In this document: positions 16,425-25,005 of the stretch, in pieces | Layout: each line of letters starts with the position of its first letter | Position numbering within the stretch: position 1 is the stretch's first letter | Program-made: the position numbers and the translations under genes | Notes under the pieces: model-generated | Told to the model about the DNA's origin: nothing | Database searches by the model: none | The model's input: the letters and a program-made list of their open reading frames with translations, nothing else | Assembly: GCA_937861115.1 (NCBI GenBank) | Contig: CALMBD010000302.1 | Coordinates: 1-64,000 of the forward strand | Length of the DNA stretch: 64,000 bases | Direction of reading: 5' to 3' | Origin: an uncultured Bacteroidota bacterium | GTDB taxonomy: Bacteria; Bacteroidota; Bacteroidia; Chitinophagales; Saprospiraceae

Positions 16425-17120
16425 ATGCTATTCTATTCCACCCATATTGAGAACGGGTTTGTCCGGCTCGAAGAAGAGGAAAGCCGCCACCTGCTCACGG
16501 TGCTGCGGCGCAAGGTCGGCGACCGCCTCCAACTAACGGACGGCAAAGGCTGGTTTTATGAAGCAGAGATCGCGGAAGCCGGGAAACGCCACGCACTGGC
16601 CCGCATCGTCAGCCGGCACGCTGCGCCGCCGGAACGATCGGCGCGACTGCACCTGGCTATCGCCCCGACCAAGCAGATGGAGCGTTTCGAGTGGTTTCTG
16701 GAGAAAGCGACCGAGATCGGTGTGGACGAGATCACGCCCTTACTGTGCCAGCGCTCCGAACGCGACCGTATCCGGACAGACAGGCTGGAAAAAATACTCG
16801 TTTCCGCGATGAAGCAATCGCTTCGGGCCCGCCTGCCCAAGCTCAACGACCCGACACCTTTCAGGCAAATGGTTGATCGATCCGCCACAGCGCAATCGTT
16901 TATCGCCTGGTGTTCGGCAGATCCTTTGCCGCATCTTCAATCGCTCCTTTCTCCAGGCATCGATACCCTTATTGCCATTGGCCCGGAAGGCGACTTTTCA
17001 CCGGAGGAAGTCAAAATTGCCCTTGCAAAGGGATTCAGAGGCGTCGGGCTTGGCGCTGCGCGCCTGCGAACGGAAACGGCAGGTATATTTGCAGTGAGCG
17101 TATTTAACCTGGCAGGGTAG
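16425..17120 (+). CDS. rsmE: 16S rRNA (uracil-1498-N3)-methyltransferase
   Basis: A SPOUT-class methyltransferase that modifies U1498 of 16S rRNA. At 231 residues it is of normal length. RHLLTVLRRKVGDRLQLTDG (PUA-like N-terminus), APTKQMERFEWFLEKATEIG, and the trefoil-knot SAM site LIAIGPEGDFSPEEV and GLGAARLRTETAGIFAV are all present. It starts 10 bp after the ATP-grasp-like gene and ends at a perfect bidirectional terminator. Confidence 0.95.
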   Translation: MLFYSTHIENGFVRLEEEESRHLLTVLRRKVGDRLQLTDGKGWFYEAEIAEAGKRHALARIVSRHAAPPERSARLHLAIAPTKQMERFEWFLEKATEIGVDEITPLLCQRSERDRIRTDRLEKILVSAMKQSLRARLPKLNDPTPFRQMVDRSATAQSFIAWCSADPLPHLQSLLSPGIDTLIAIGPEGDFSPEEVKIALAKGFRGVGLGAARLRTETAGIFAVSVFNLAG

Positions 17121-17134
17121 TGGACTATAAAAAA

Positions 17135-17169
17135 CAGGAGCCATTTCGCAAACCGCGAAATGGCTCCTG
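17135..17169. terminator. Perfect bidirectional terminator, rsmE / tail-specific protease
   Basis: A 15-bp perfect stem (CAGGAGCCATTTCGC and its complement) with a 5-nt loop, flanked by A-run and T-rich tails on both sides. Confidence 0.9.
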
Positions 17170-17194
17170 TAGTATTTTATTGGCCCCGCAATAA

Positions 17195-19336
17195 TTACTG
17201 CTTACCGGCAGCAAGGGCATCCAGCCGGATCATATCCTGCATGATCCGGTAGGCTTCGAAGAGTTGAATATCTTTCTTCTTGTCTTTGAGCCAGCTGTCG
17301 TTCCGGGCGATCCGCGATGTATCGCTCTGGATTTGCGGCAGGTCGGCGGCAAGGTTCTGCAGGTCGAAGCTTTCGATAGGCTGGAACAGATTTTCGAATT
17401 GCTTGGCTTCCTCATCCTGGCGCTTGTTCCACTGGCGGTATTTGTCGGCCTGGAGCGGGAATTGCGACTGGTCCTTGTTTTTACGCAGGCGCACTGCATT
17501 CTCATTTACTTTCTTGAAAGTGGGATCGGCTTCCACACGTGCAGCGCTGGCCGATTTCAGTTTGCCAAGATCGGAAATATGATAAGCGCTCTGGCTGAAC
17601 GGTACGGGATCGATAACGGTAGACGGAAGCGGATAATCGTTCTCGCGTTCGCCGAGGTCGACAAGATTGTAGAAGTCGGGCAGCACGATATCCGGTTTTA
17701 CCCCGTCGAGTTGCGTTGTCTTGCCGGTGATGCGGTAGAATTTCTGGATGGTGAGTTTCATTTCGCCCAGCGGCTTCACCGAGTTGTCGATGGTGGAGTT
17801 GTCGAGATCGAGGAAACGCTGTACTGTGCCTTTGCCGTAGGTTCCCGTCGAACCGACGATAACGGCGCGTCCGTAGTCTTGCATGGCGGCGGCCAGAATT
17901 TCCGACGCCGATGCGCTGAAGCCGTTGACCATGACGATGAGGGGGCCACCGTATTGAACCTGGGAGTCGTTATCGCTCATGATTTCCGGTTTGCGGGTGC
18001 GGTTCTTAACCTGTACGATCGGGCCTTCTTCGATAAAAAGGCCGCTCATTTGCACGACGTCGCGCAGGGAGCCGCCGCCGTTGCCACGCAGGTCGAGGAT
18101 CAGGCCTTTGATGTTTTCGGATTTCAGTTTGCTGATCTCCTTCGCCACATCTGCTGCACAGGAGGTGAAGCCCTGAGGCGTGAAGTCGGCATAAAACTTC
18201 GGCAGGTATATATAGCCAATCCGGTCCTGTTTGCCCGTTTCATTGAGAATGAGTGATTTGGCGAATCCCTCTTCCATGAGCACCACATCGCGGGTGATGG
18301 TAATCATCTGTTCCGTACCGTCGGTTTTTTGAACGGTAAGGGTCACTTTGGTGCCCTTGGGGCCGCGGATTTTCGACACGACATCGTCGATATCCCAGCC
18401 CATCACGTCCACGGATTCTTCATCGGAATTGCCCTGTGCTACTTTTATGATCACGTCTTTCGGCTGCAATGCGCCCTGTTTCCAGGCCGGACCACCGGGT
18501 ACGATTTCCGTAACGGTCGTTTTTTCGCCGTCGCTTTGCAGGCGGGCGCCGATACCTTCGAGTTTGCCGGACATCTGAATGTCAAAATTCTCTTTCTCTT
18601 TCGGGGAGAAGTAGCCGGAGTGGGGGTCGAATACGTTGGTGATGGCGTTCAGGTATACCTCAAGCCGGCGGGTACGATCGGTTTTTTGCAGGCGTTTGAA
18701 CCATTTGTCGTAGGTGTCGAGCACCTTCTGGCGCTGCTCGACCTCCAGTTGGGCAAACGTCTTCTGTTCGCCCTTATAGTCGGGTTTTTCCTGTTTGTCC
18801 AACTCGTCGTTGACGCGGTACAACACTTCATATTTCATCCATTTCTCCCAGCGGCTGCGCAGTTCCGCATCGTCTTTCGCCCAATCCAGTTTTTTGCCGT
18901 CCGACTCGAGCATGTCATTTTTGGTGAGGTCGAGGGGTTGTGCCAGGATTTCCCGGTACCAGCCTTGCGTTTTGGCGATCGACTGGTCCATCAGTTTTAC
19001 AGAGAGGTTAAAAAACTGAAAAGAGCCGGAATTGGCCTCGTCATCCAGTTGTTTTTCGAAGCCTTTCAACTGATCGATGTCCGCTTTGGTGTAAAAACGC
19101 TTGCCGTTGTCGACGTCTTTCAGATAGAGGCTGTACACCTGTTTTGAAAAGTTATCGTCTATTTCTTTTGGCTGGAAGTGCAGCCGGTTCATGCCCTGGA
19201 GGATGGCCTGGATCAGGGCCGCGTCTTTTTGCGGATCGGGCGCCGGGGCGCGGAAAGGATTGAACTGGCTGATAAAGAACGCAATACCTGCGATCCCGAG
19301 AAAGGAGAAAAATACGAAGGACGTTTTTAGTTTCAT
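17195..19336 (-). CDS. prc: Carboxy-terminal (tail-specific) processing protease, S41 family
   Basis: A 713-residue periplasmic serine protease. MKLKTSFVFFSFLGIAGIAF forms the N-terminal signal/anchor, so I use the start at 19336 instead of 19393, which would put 19 polar residues first. A long helical N-terminal region is followed by a PDZ domain (GIGARLQSDGEKTTVTEIVP, about 230-320) and the S41 core with the Ser in NGFSASASEILAAA and the Lys in TYGKGTVQRF. DUF3340-like C-terminal part. Prc enzymes trim or degrade envelope proteins and murein hydrolases. It diverges from the exopolysaccharide operon. Confidence 0.93.
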   Translation of the reverse strand: MKLKTSFVFFSFLGIAGIAFFISQFNPFRAPAPDPQKDAALIQAILQGMNRLHFQPKEIDDNFSKQVYSLYLKDVDNGKRFYTKADIDQLKGFEKQLDDEANSGSFQFFNLSVKLMDQSIAKTQGWYREILAQPLDLTKNDMLESDGKKLDWAKDDAELRSRWEKWMKYEVLYRVNDELDKQEKPDYKGEQKTFAQLEVEQRQKVLDTYDKWFKRLQKTDRTRRLEVYLNAITNVFDPHSGYFSPKEKENFDIQMSGKLEGIGARLQSDGEKTTVTEIVPGGPAWKQGALQPKDVIIKVAQGNSDEESVDVMGWDIDDVVSKIRGPKGTKVTLTVQKTDGTEQMITITRDVVLMEEGFAKSLILNETGKQDRIGYIYLPKFYADFTPQGFTSCAADVAKEISKLKSENIKGLILDLRGNGGGSLRDVVQMSGLFIEEGPIVQVKNRTRKPEIMSDNDSQVQYGGPLIVMVNGFSASASEILAAAMQDYGRAVIVGSTGTYGKGTVQRFLDLDNSTIDNSVKPLGEMKLTIQKFYRITGKTTQLDGVKPDIVLPDFYNLVDLGERENDYPLPSTVIDPVPFSQSAYHISDLGKLKSASAARVEADPTFKKVNENAVRLRKNKDQSQFPLQADKYRQWNKRQDEEAKQFENLFQPIESFDLQNLAADLPQIQSDTSRIARNDSWLKDKKKDIQLFEAYRIMQDMIRLDALAAGKQ

Positions 19337-19709
19337 GTCCAGAAGAAATTTGTCAAGATCAAATTTGCCGAAGGGGCGATCAAAATTCAACATCGCTTGC
19401 GATAGGTTTTAAATTAACAAAGATAATCGGTCCGACGATTCGGGTCAAAATAAACAGGTTTATAACTTCAATCCGCGTGTTTCCGACTGGTTGAGCGATT
19501 ACAGATTGTAACGACGATTGTAGGCGTATTGTTTTTGCGACAGACCACTCCCGGCCGGTGCAGGAATAAAAAACGAAAGAAAGGGCTATTTGTGACAGTT
19601 TGCCTTTGTTTTTCTACAAACAAATGACAGGAATCTGCTTTCGGGGGTAAATCCTGGTTGAAGGGCAAGGGCGGACAATCAGTTTTATATCCCTCTGCGG
19701 GCACTTCCT

Positions 19710-19741
19710 TTTGCCGCGCCGGGCATTTGGCATTACCTTTG
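19710..19741 (+). promoter_or_regulatory. Promoter of the exopolysaccharide operon
   Basis: TTTG (19710-19713), 20 nt, TACCTTTG (19734-19741): exact matches to both Bacteroidota boxes. The start would lie near 19748, leaving a leader of about 155 nt. The rest of the 568-bp divergent gap to the protease gene (19337-19904) shows no gene. Confidence 0.7.
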
Positions 19742-19904
19742 CCTGTAATAAATACGCCGGTTAATTTCCTTTCCGACCGTTTAATCCAGCAACCCCTGTT
19801 ATTACCCTGGCCTGACGTTGCTAACCGGCTTTTTGGCCGGACATTGTCGTACAAACACCCGCAGACTCCCCCGCTGCGCGCCAAAAACTGATCATCATAT
19901 ATTT

Positions 19905-22151
19905 ATGGACGTAGGCTACCTGATACGCATCCTGGCACGCCGTAAGTGGCTTATTTTCGCAGCCATGCTGGTCGCGGCGGTTGCCACTTTTTTCTTTATC
20001 GGACGCAAGCCCGAGCGCTTCAAGGCTACGGTTATTGTATCTACGGGTATCGTCAACTACAAAGGGATCAACTCGGACAATTCCGACGCTTTTGTACAGC
20101 AATACCAGGTGGAAAACGCTTTTTCCAACCTGATCGAACTGGCGCAGTCGCGCTCCAGCATCAAATTGCTCACGATCCAAATGCTCCGCCACGACCTGCA
20201 GGCCGAAGACAGCGGAGCGGTTCCGCCCTTCCGGCAGGGCAATAAAAATCTTTCTGATTTCACCGACGACGAGCGGAAAACACTGCTCACTGAAATGGCC
20301 GGCATCAACCTCGACAGTATCAGCGATCCGTCTTTCAGGAAAGAATTCGATTACCTGCTCGATAAAATTGCCCGCGCCTACGGCTACGACCACGACGCCA
20401 TACGCCGCAGCCTCGTCGTGAAACGGCGGGCCGAGACGGATTATCTGACCATCGAAATGATCACGGAAAGCCCGGCGCTTTCCCAGTACATGGCCAACGA
20501 ATATGTCGAGCGTTTTCTCACCTATTACCAAAACCTTGCTGTCCGGGAAAAAAGAAAAAAAGTGGGTTTCTTCTCCGAACTCCTGCTGCGCAAAAAAGCG
20601 GTGGTCGATTCCATTACCGAATTGCGATACGGATACCTGCGCAGCCGGGCCCTCCCCTCTATCAGCAAACAGAGCGAAGACCTGATAGCCCAGATATCCG
20701 ACTTCGAACGGGCCAAGGAAATGGCCTTGTCGCGCCGCAATGCGACGATAGCATCGGTTTCGAAAATTGACGATTATATGGACCGCCGGGGTGCACGCGA
20801 TGCCGGTGAAACCAGAAACCGGATTGCCGGTAAATACGACACCGACGAACAGATTGCCAAAGTGCGGGAACTGACCCAAAAGAGCATGGAAACAGGCGGT
20901 AAAGACCCTGAAGTGGAGGAAGAACTGGCCGAAGCCAAACGGCAACTGGAAGAGTCCATTCGCAACAATGCGCGCAACATCGGCAAGCCGCGGGAAAAAG
21001 ATGAATCCAAACGCACCAAGGAAGACCTGTACAAGGAGCGCGTGTCGTACGACCTCGACCGCATCGACGCGGAAAAAACCATCACCCAGTTGGATGCCAA
21101 AATCGGGACGCTGAAGAGCAGGCTGAGTGGTATCGTGGTAGACGATGAATACTCCACCAACCTGCAGAACGAGGAAAAACGGGCCCAGGACGAGTTCAAT
21201 ACCATCAACGACCAACTGATCGCGGCCAAACTGGATCTCTCCAAATCGGAGAGCCCGCTGTCGGTTGCAGAAAATGCCCAGTTGCCCGAATGGCCCGAGC
21301 CCGACCGGCAGGTGCTGTTGAGCCTTTTTGCCGCTGTGGTAATCGGCACGCTTACCGCCATCATCCTTTTCCTGCTGGCTTACATGGACGGAAGCCTGCA
21401 ATCGCCCGATCTGTTCAAAAGATATACCGACAACCTGACCTTGCTCGGCGCCATCAGCGCGGTGCCCACCCAGGGACTCGATTTTAACAAGGTGTTCTCC
21501 TCCAATGGTGAATCATCCCGTTTTGTATTGTTCAGGGAGAGCCTGCGCAAGATCAGGACCCAGGTGCTTCAGGAAGATGACGATGTGCATATCTTCCTGA
21601 TCGCCAGCACAAAAAGCAATGAAGGAAAAACCTTCACCATGCACGCACTGGCACACTCGCTGGCAGCCAACAACAAGCACGTGCTGATGCTGGATACCAA
21701 CTTCAAAACCCCGCTGCCGGAGTATTATACCGACCGGGCTACAGGCAACAGCGCCCTGCTGAACAGGACTATCCGGGACAACAACCTGATCAAGGTATTT
21801 CAACTTAAAACGCCGCTCGGATCGTCGAGAAAGCAGCGTGTCGATATTATCGGCAACCACGGACTGCAGAAGTCGCCCTCGGAAGTGCTTGATCCCGAGC
21901 AGTTTCGGAAGTTTCTCAACGACCTGCGCGCCCATTACGACTATATTTTCCTCGAATCGGCGGCACTCAACGACTACTCCGATGCGCAGGAACTTGTGCC
22001 CTATGTCGACAAAGTGATTGCGGTGTTCAACGCCCGCTCGGTGATCAAAACGGCCGACAAGGAATCCATACAGTACCTGCAAGGGCTTGGCGACAAGTTT
22101 GCAGGCGCGATACTGACCGAGGTTGATGCGCGAAACCTGAACCAGCAGTAG
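19905..22151 (+). CDS. Polysaccharide co-polymerase, Wzc/GumC-like with degenerate kinase domain
   Basis: A 748-residue inner-membrane protein with two membrane segments (about 14-33 and 469-493), a Wzz domain and long coiled coil between them in the periplasm, and a C-terminal cytoplasmic P-loop domain. Such proteins set chain length and drive export of polysaccharide. The P-loop region is eroded: STKSNEGKT (GKT 574-576) lacks the normal PGEG, Walker A' reads VLMLDTNFK instead of D-x-D-x-R, and Walker B has Glu in place of Asp (FLESAAL). No Tyr cluster ends the protein. It is probably not an active tyrosine kinase. The start at 19905 gives a normal N-terminus MDVGYLIRILARRKW. Confidence 0.88.
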   Translation: MDVGYLIRILARRKWLIFAAMLVAAVATFFFIGRKPERFKATVIVSTGIVNYKGINSDNSDAFVQQYQVENAFSNLIELAQSRSSIKLLTIQMLRHDLQAEDSGAVPPFRQGNKNLSDFTDDERKTLLTEMAGINLDSISDPSFRKEFDYLLDKIARAYGYDHDAIRRSLVVKRRAETDYLTIEMITESPALSQYMANEYVERFLTYYQNLAVREKRKKVGFFSELLLRKKAVVDSITELRYGYLRSRALPSISKQSEDLIAQISDFERAKEMALSRRNATIASVSKIDDYMDRRGARDAGETRNRIAGKYDTDEQIAKVRELTQKSMETGGKDPEVEEELAEAKRQLEESIRNNARNIGKPREKDESKRTKEDLYKERVSYDLDRIDAEKTITQLDAKIGTLKSRLSGIVVDDEYSTNLQNEEKRAQDEFNTINDQLIAAKLDLSKSESPLSVAENAQLPEWPEPDRQVLLSLFAAVVIGTLTAIILFLLAYMDGSLQSPDLFKRYTDNLTLLGAISAVPTQGLDFNKVFSSNGESSRFVLFRESLRKIRTQVLQEDDDVHIFLIASTKSNEGKTFTMHALAHSLAANNKHVLMLDTNFKTPLPEYYTDRATGNSALLNRTIRDNNLIKVFQLKTPLGSSRKQRVDIIGNHGLQKSPSEVLDPEQFRKFLNDLRAHYDYIFLESAALNDYSDAQELVPYVDKVIAVFNARSVIKTADKESIQYLQGLGDKFAGAILTEVDARNLNQQ

Positions 22152-22199
22152 CCACGCGCGTAGTTCCGCTGCGCACTGCTTATACCGACCTTTTCCGAC

Positions 22200-23627
22200 A
22201 TGCCTGGCCGCTCACCGTCTACCATCAATCGTCCAAATGCCTACTGGGTTCGATCCGGCCTGCTGACGCTGATGGAAAAGGGCTGCGGGCTTGTATTTGC
22301 TTTCGGGACGGCGGCGTTGCTGCTGCGCATGCTCTCCAGGGAGGATTTTGCCGCCTGGGGCATATTTCTGCTCGCTACCTATTTCATCGAGATGGGCCGG
22401 TCGGGGCTGATCCAGAATGGTCTGGTTAGGTACCTGAGCCTGAACCGGGGTAAAGACGATGTATATGCGGCCGTTTCCACCGCTTCGCTGGCACTCAATT
22501 TTGGCTATTCGCTGGCCTCAAATATGCTGCTCTGGTTCAGCGCCGCCTGGCTGGCCGGTACCTACCAGGTGCCGCAGATAGAAAAAGTACTGCCCCTGTA
22601 TTGCGCGACCAATATCGTGATGACCCTGTTTAGCCATTTTAACTGTGTTCAACAGGCCAATTTTGAATTCCGCGGCATTTTCTGGAGTACCTTTTTTTAC
22701 CGGGGAGGGCTGTTTGCCTGGATCTTGGGGTGCTTTATGCTCCACTTTCCCCTGGAATTGCGCCACCTGGCACTTGTGCTGCTGGCCGGCGCTGTGCTCG
22801 GAGCCCTGGCATCGGGCTTGTTCGTCCGTCCCCACCTCTCATTTTCGAGGAATATCGACTTTCAATGGATAAGAAAACTGGGTTCTTATGGCAAATATGT
22901 GCTGGGCACAAACCTGAGTACCATGTTGTATAAAAATGTGGACAAACTGGCGCTTGGCCACCTGATCGGCCCGGCGGCATTTGCCCTTTACGACGCGGCG
23001 GGAAAGGTCACCCAGATGGTGGAAGCGCCATCGTTCAGCATTGCGCAGGTCGTATTTCCGCAGGGGGCTGTACGGATGGAGCGCGACGGGCCGGATGGCG
23101 TAAAACGGCTCTACGAAAAAAGTGTAGCCGCTACCCTGGCTATTATCCTGCCCGTCATCGCGCTGGTCTTTTTTTTCGCCGGGCCGGTCATTCGCATTTT
23201 TGCCGGCGCTCAGTATGCCGAATCGGCCGGGCTGCTGCGATTGACGGCCTTTTTCGGTCTTTTTCTGCCATTTGCCGTCCAGTTCGGCACCCTGCTCGAT
23301 GCAACCGGCCGGCCGGCCGTCAATTTTTCAATGACCCTCTTTACGGCGTTGCTCAATCTCATGCTGAGTTATGGTTTTGTGCTTTATTTCGGGCTTTTTG
23401 GCGCGGCATTTGCCACACTCGCTACATATGTAATCAGTTTTGCAATAATGCAGGTCTATCTGTATAATAAATTTAAAATCAGTGTTTTGAATGTGTTCGG
23501 CCACCTGCCAGGACTATACAGGCAAGGCTGGAACATGCTGATGGAAATACCTGTCGTCCGGCAAGGGGCAAAACGACAATCCGGTAAAACAGTGCAACCA
23601 TACAACCCTACAACAATGGAGCAATGA
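22200..23627 (+). CDS. Wzx-type lipopolysaccharide/exopolysaccharide flippase
   Basis: A 475-residue polytopic membrane protein with around 12 hydrophobic segments, of the MOP/PST flippase type (KGCGLVFAFGTAALLLRMLS at the start; NVDKLALGHLIGPAAFALYD in the middle). It should turn undecaprenyl-linked repeat units across the inner membrane. It starts 48 bp after the co-polymerase gene and overlaps the glycosyltransferase by 4 bases (ATGA). Its first codons contain a decayed heptamer repeat (22214-22234). Confidence 0.88.
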   Translation: MPGRSPSTINRPNAYWVRSGLLTLMEKGCGLVFAFGTAALLLRMLSREDFAAWGIFLLATYFIEMGRSGLIQNGLVRYLSLNRGKDDVYAAVSTASLALNFGYSLASNMLLWFSAAWLAGTYQVPQIEKVLPLYCATNIVMTLFSHFNCVQQANFEFRGIFWSTFFYRGGLFAWILGCFMLHFPLELRHLALVLLAGAVLGALASGLFVRPHLSFSRNIDFQWIRKLGSYGKYVLGTNLSTMLYKNVDKLALGHLIGPAAFALYDAAGKVTQMVEAPSFSIAQVVFPQGAVRMERDGPDGVKRLYEKSVAATLAIILPVIALVFFFAGPVIRIFAGAQYAESAGLLRLTAFFGLFLPFAVQFGTLLDATGRPAVNFSMTLFTALLNLMLSYGFVLYFGLFGAAFATLATYVISFAIMQVYLYNKFKISVLNVFGHLPGLYRQGWNMLMEIPVVRQGAKRQSGKTVQPYNPTTMEQ

Positions 23628-24871
23628 ATTACGACGTCGTTTTTTTTACACTTTTCCGTACGGATAATCCGTATTCGTCCATCTCGCTTGCTATGGCCAA
23701 AGAACTGGCCAGGACAAACCGCGTCTTTTATGTCAATCATCCGTATTCGCTGAAGGACCTGCTGCGCGGGTTGTTTTCCGGCGACCGCGCATTTTGGTCG
23801 CGCCTGCCCGCCCTGCTCACCGGCAGGGTTCGATATGAAACGCTGGATACGATTCCCCGGAATTTTCTTGCCGTACAACCACCGCTCACGTTACCGATCA
23901 ACTGGCTGCCCGAAGGCCGCATGTACGATTGCCTCCAACGGTTTAACAATCGCGTCATCCTGCGGGCTATTCGCCTTGTACTGCGCGATTACGGCGTTTC
24001 CAACTACCTGTATATCAATTGCTACGACCCTTTTTTTGCGGGAGTGCTTCCGAAAGACATGGGCGCAGCCCGGTGCCTATACCATTGCATCGACGATATT
24101 ACGCAGGATCCCTATACTGCCCGGCACGGTGCAAGGCTGGAGAACGAGACAATCCGAAATGCCGATATTACTCTGGTGACCGGCACCCATTTGCGCCGGC
24201 TCAAAACAGGCCTGACGTTGCCCGAACGCCTCGTTCCGTTTTTCAACGCGGTCGATCTCGATATTTTTGAAAAAGCCCGGCTGGAAAAATACCACCGTCC
24301 GGTCGAACTGAAAGGCCGACAGGGCAAGGTCGTCGGTTTCATCGGCAATCTCGATGCGTTGCGCATCGACTACACCCTGTTGAAAAAAGTTGCAGAGGCC
24401 CATCCGGACAAAACAATCCTGCTTGTCGGGCCGGTAAACAGCGTCGAACTGCGTCAGAAAGGCATCGACCAATTGCCCAACGTTGTCTGCACCGGGGCGA
24501 GGCAGCCTGCCGATTTGCCGCCGTTGTTGCAGCACATGGACTGTACCCTTATTCCGTTCAGGTGCAACGCCCTGACCCAAAGTATTTATCCCCTCAAGAT
24601 CAACGAATACCTTGCCGCAGGAAAACCGGTCGTGTCTACCGCTTTTTCGGAGGATATTCGCAACTTCGCAGATTGTATTTACCTCGCCGACAGCCACGAT
24701 GTTTTTATTCGACAGATCGATACAGCCTTGTCGGAAAATGATCCGGATCTAATCCGGCGAAGGATAAAAACTGCGCAGGCCAACACCTGGTCAGCACGAA
24801 TACGGCAACTGCGGGAAGTGGTGGAGCGGCATGCAGACATTCATCACCATTTTAGCATGGAGACCATTTGA
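23624..24871 (+). CDS. Glycosyltransferase, GT-B fold (GT1/GT4-like)
   Basis: A 415-residue cytoplasmic enzyme. The N-terminal half carries YHCIDDI and AD-I-L-VTGTHLRR elements typical of Bacteroidota exopolysaccharide glycosyltransferases; the C-terminal Rossmann half shows KVVGFIGNLDALRIDY, LLVGPVN and the acceptor/donor site PLKINEYLAAGKPVVST (E-x7-E like region). The donor sugar cannot be told. It overlaps wzx by 4 bases and the small membrane gene by 4 bases, so it is in the middle of a tightly packed operon. Confidence 0.85.
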   Translation: MNYDVVFFTLFRTDNPYSSISLAMAKELARTNRVFYVNHPYSLKDLLRGLFSGDRAFWSRLPALLTGRVRYETLDTIPRNFLAVQPPLTLPINWLPEGRMYDCLQRFNNRVILRAIRLVLRDYGVSNYLYINCYDPFFAGVLPKDMGAARCLYHCIDDITQDPYTARHGARLENETIRNADITLVTGTHLRRLKTGLTLPERLVPFFNAVDLDIFEKARLEKYHRPVELKGRQGKVVGFIGNLDALRIDYTLLKKVAEAHPDKTILLVGPVNSVELRQKGIDQLPNVVCTGARQPADLPPLLQHMDCTLIPFRCNALTQSIYPLKINEYLAAGKPVVSTAFSEDIRNFADCIYLADSHDVFIRQIDTALSENDPDLIRRRIKTAQANTWSARIRQLREVVERHADIHHHFSMETI

Positions 24872-24987
24872 AAAAGAACGAACCAGACATAGAACTGACC
24901 CGCTATCAGCGCCGTATCGAGATCATGATGCATATCGGCATCGTGCTTACGCTGCTGGCTATATTTCTGAAAGTGCTGATCCTTTAA
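24868..24987 (+). CDS. 39-residue single-span membrane protein (TTG start)
   Basis: A short frame starting with TTG overlaps the glycosyltransferase stop (TTGA, 24868-24871) and ends 18 bp before the polymerase gene. The peptide begins MKKNEPDIELTRYQRRIEIM and ends with a ~20-residue hydrophobic span (HIGIVLTLLAIFLKVLIL). Positive charges before the span suggest an N-in orientation. It fills exactly what would otherwise be the only gap in an overlapping gene series, which is the main argument for it. No family recognised; too short for automatic callers. Confidence 0.55.
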   Translation: MKKNEPDIELTRYQRRIEIMMHIGIVLTLLAIFLKVLIL

Positions 24988-25005
24988 TACCCCTCAACTC
25001 AATAT

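Noticed and set aside
19468..19884. A 138-codon minus-strand frame in front of the exopolysaccharide operon
   Set aside because: It covers the operon promoter and leader on the opposite strand, and its composition (Arg/Cys/Pro-rich without structure) is that of a chance frame.
19905..22151. Active bacterial tyrosine kinase
   Set aside because: Walker A, A' and B are all degenerate and there is no C-terminal Tyr cluster, so I call only a co-polymerase.
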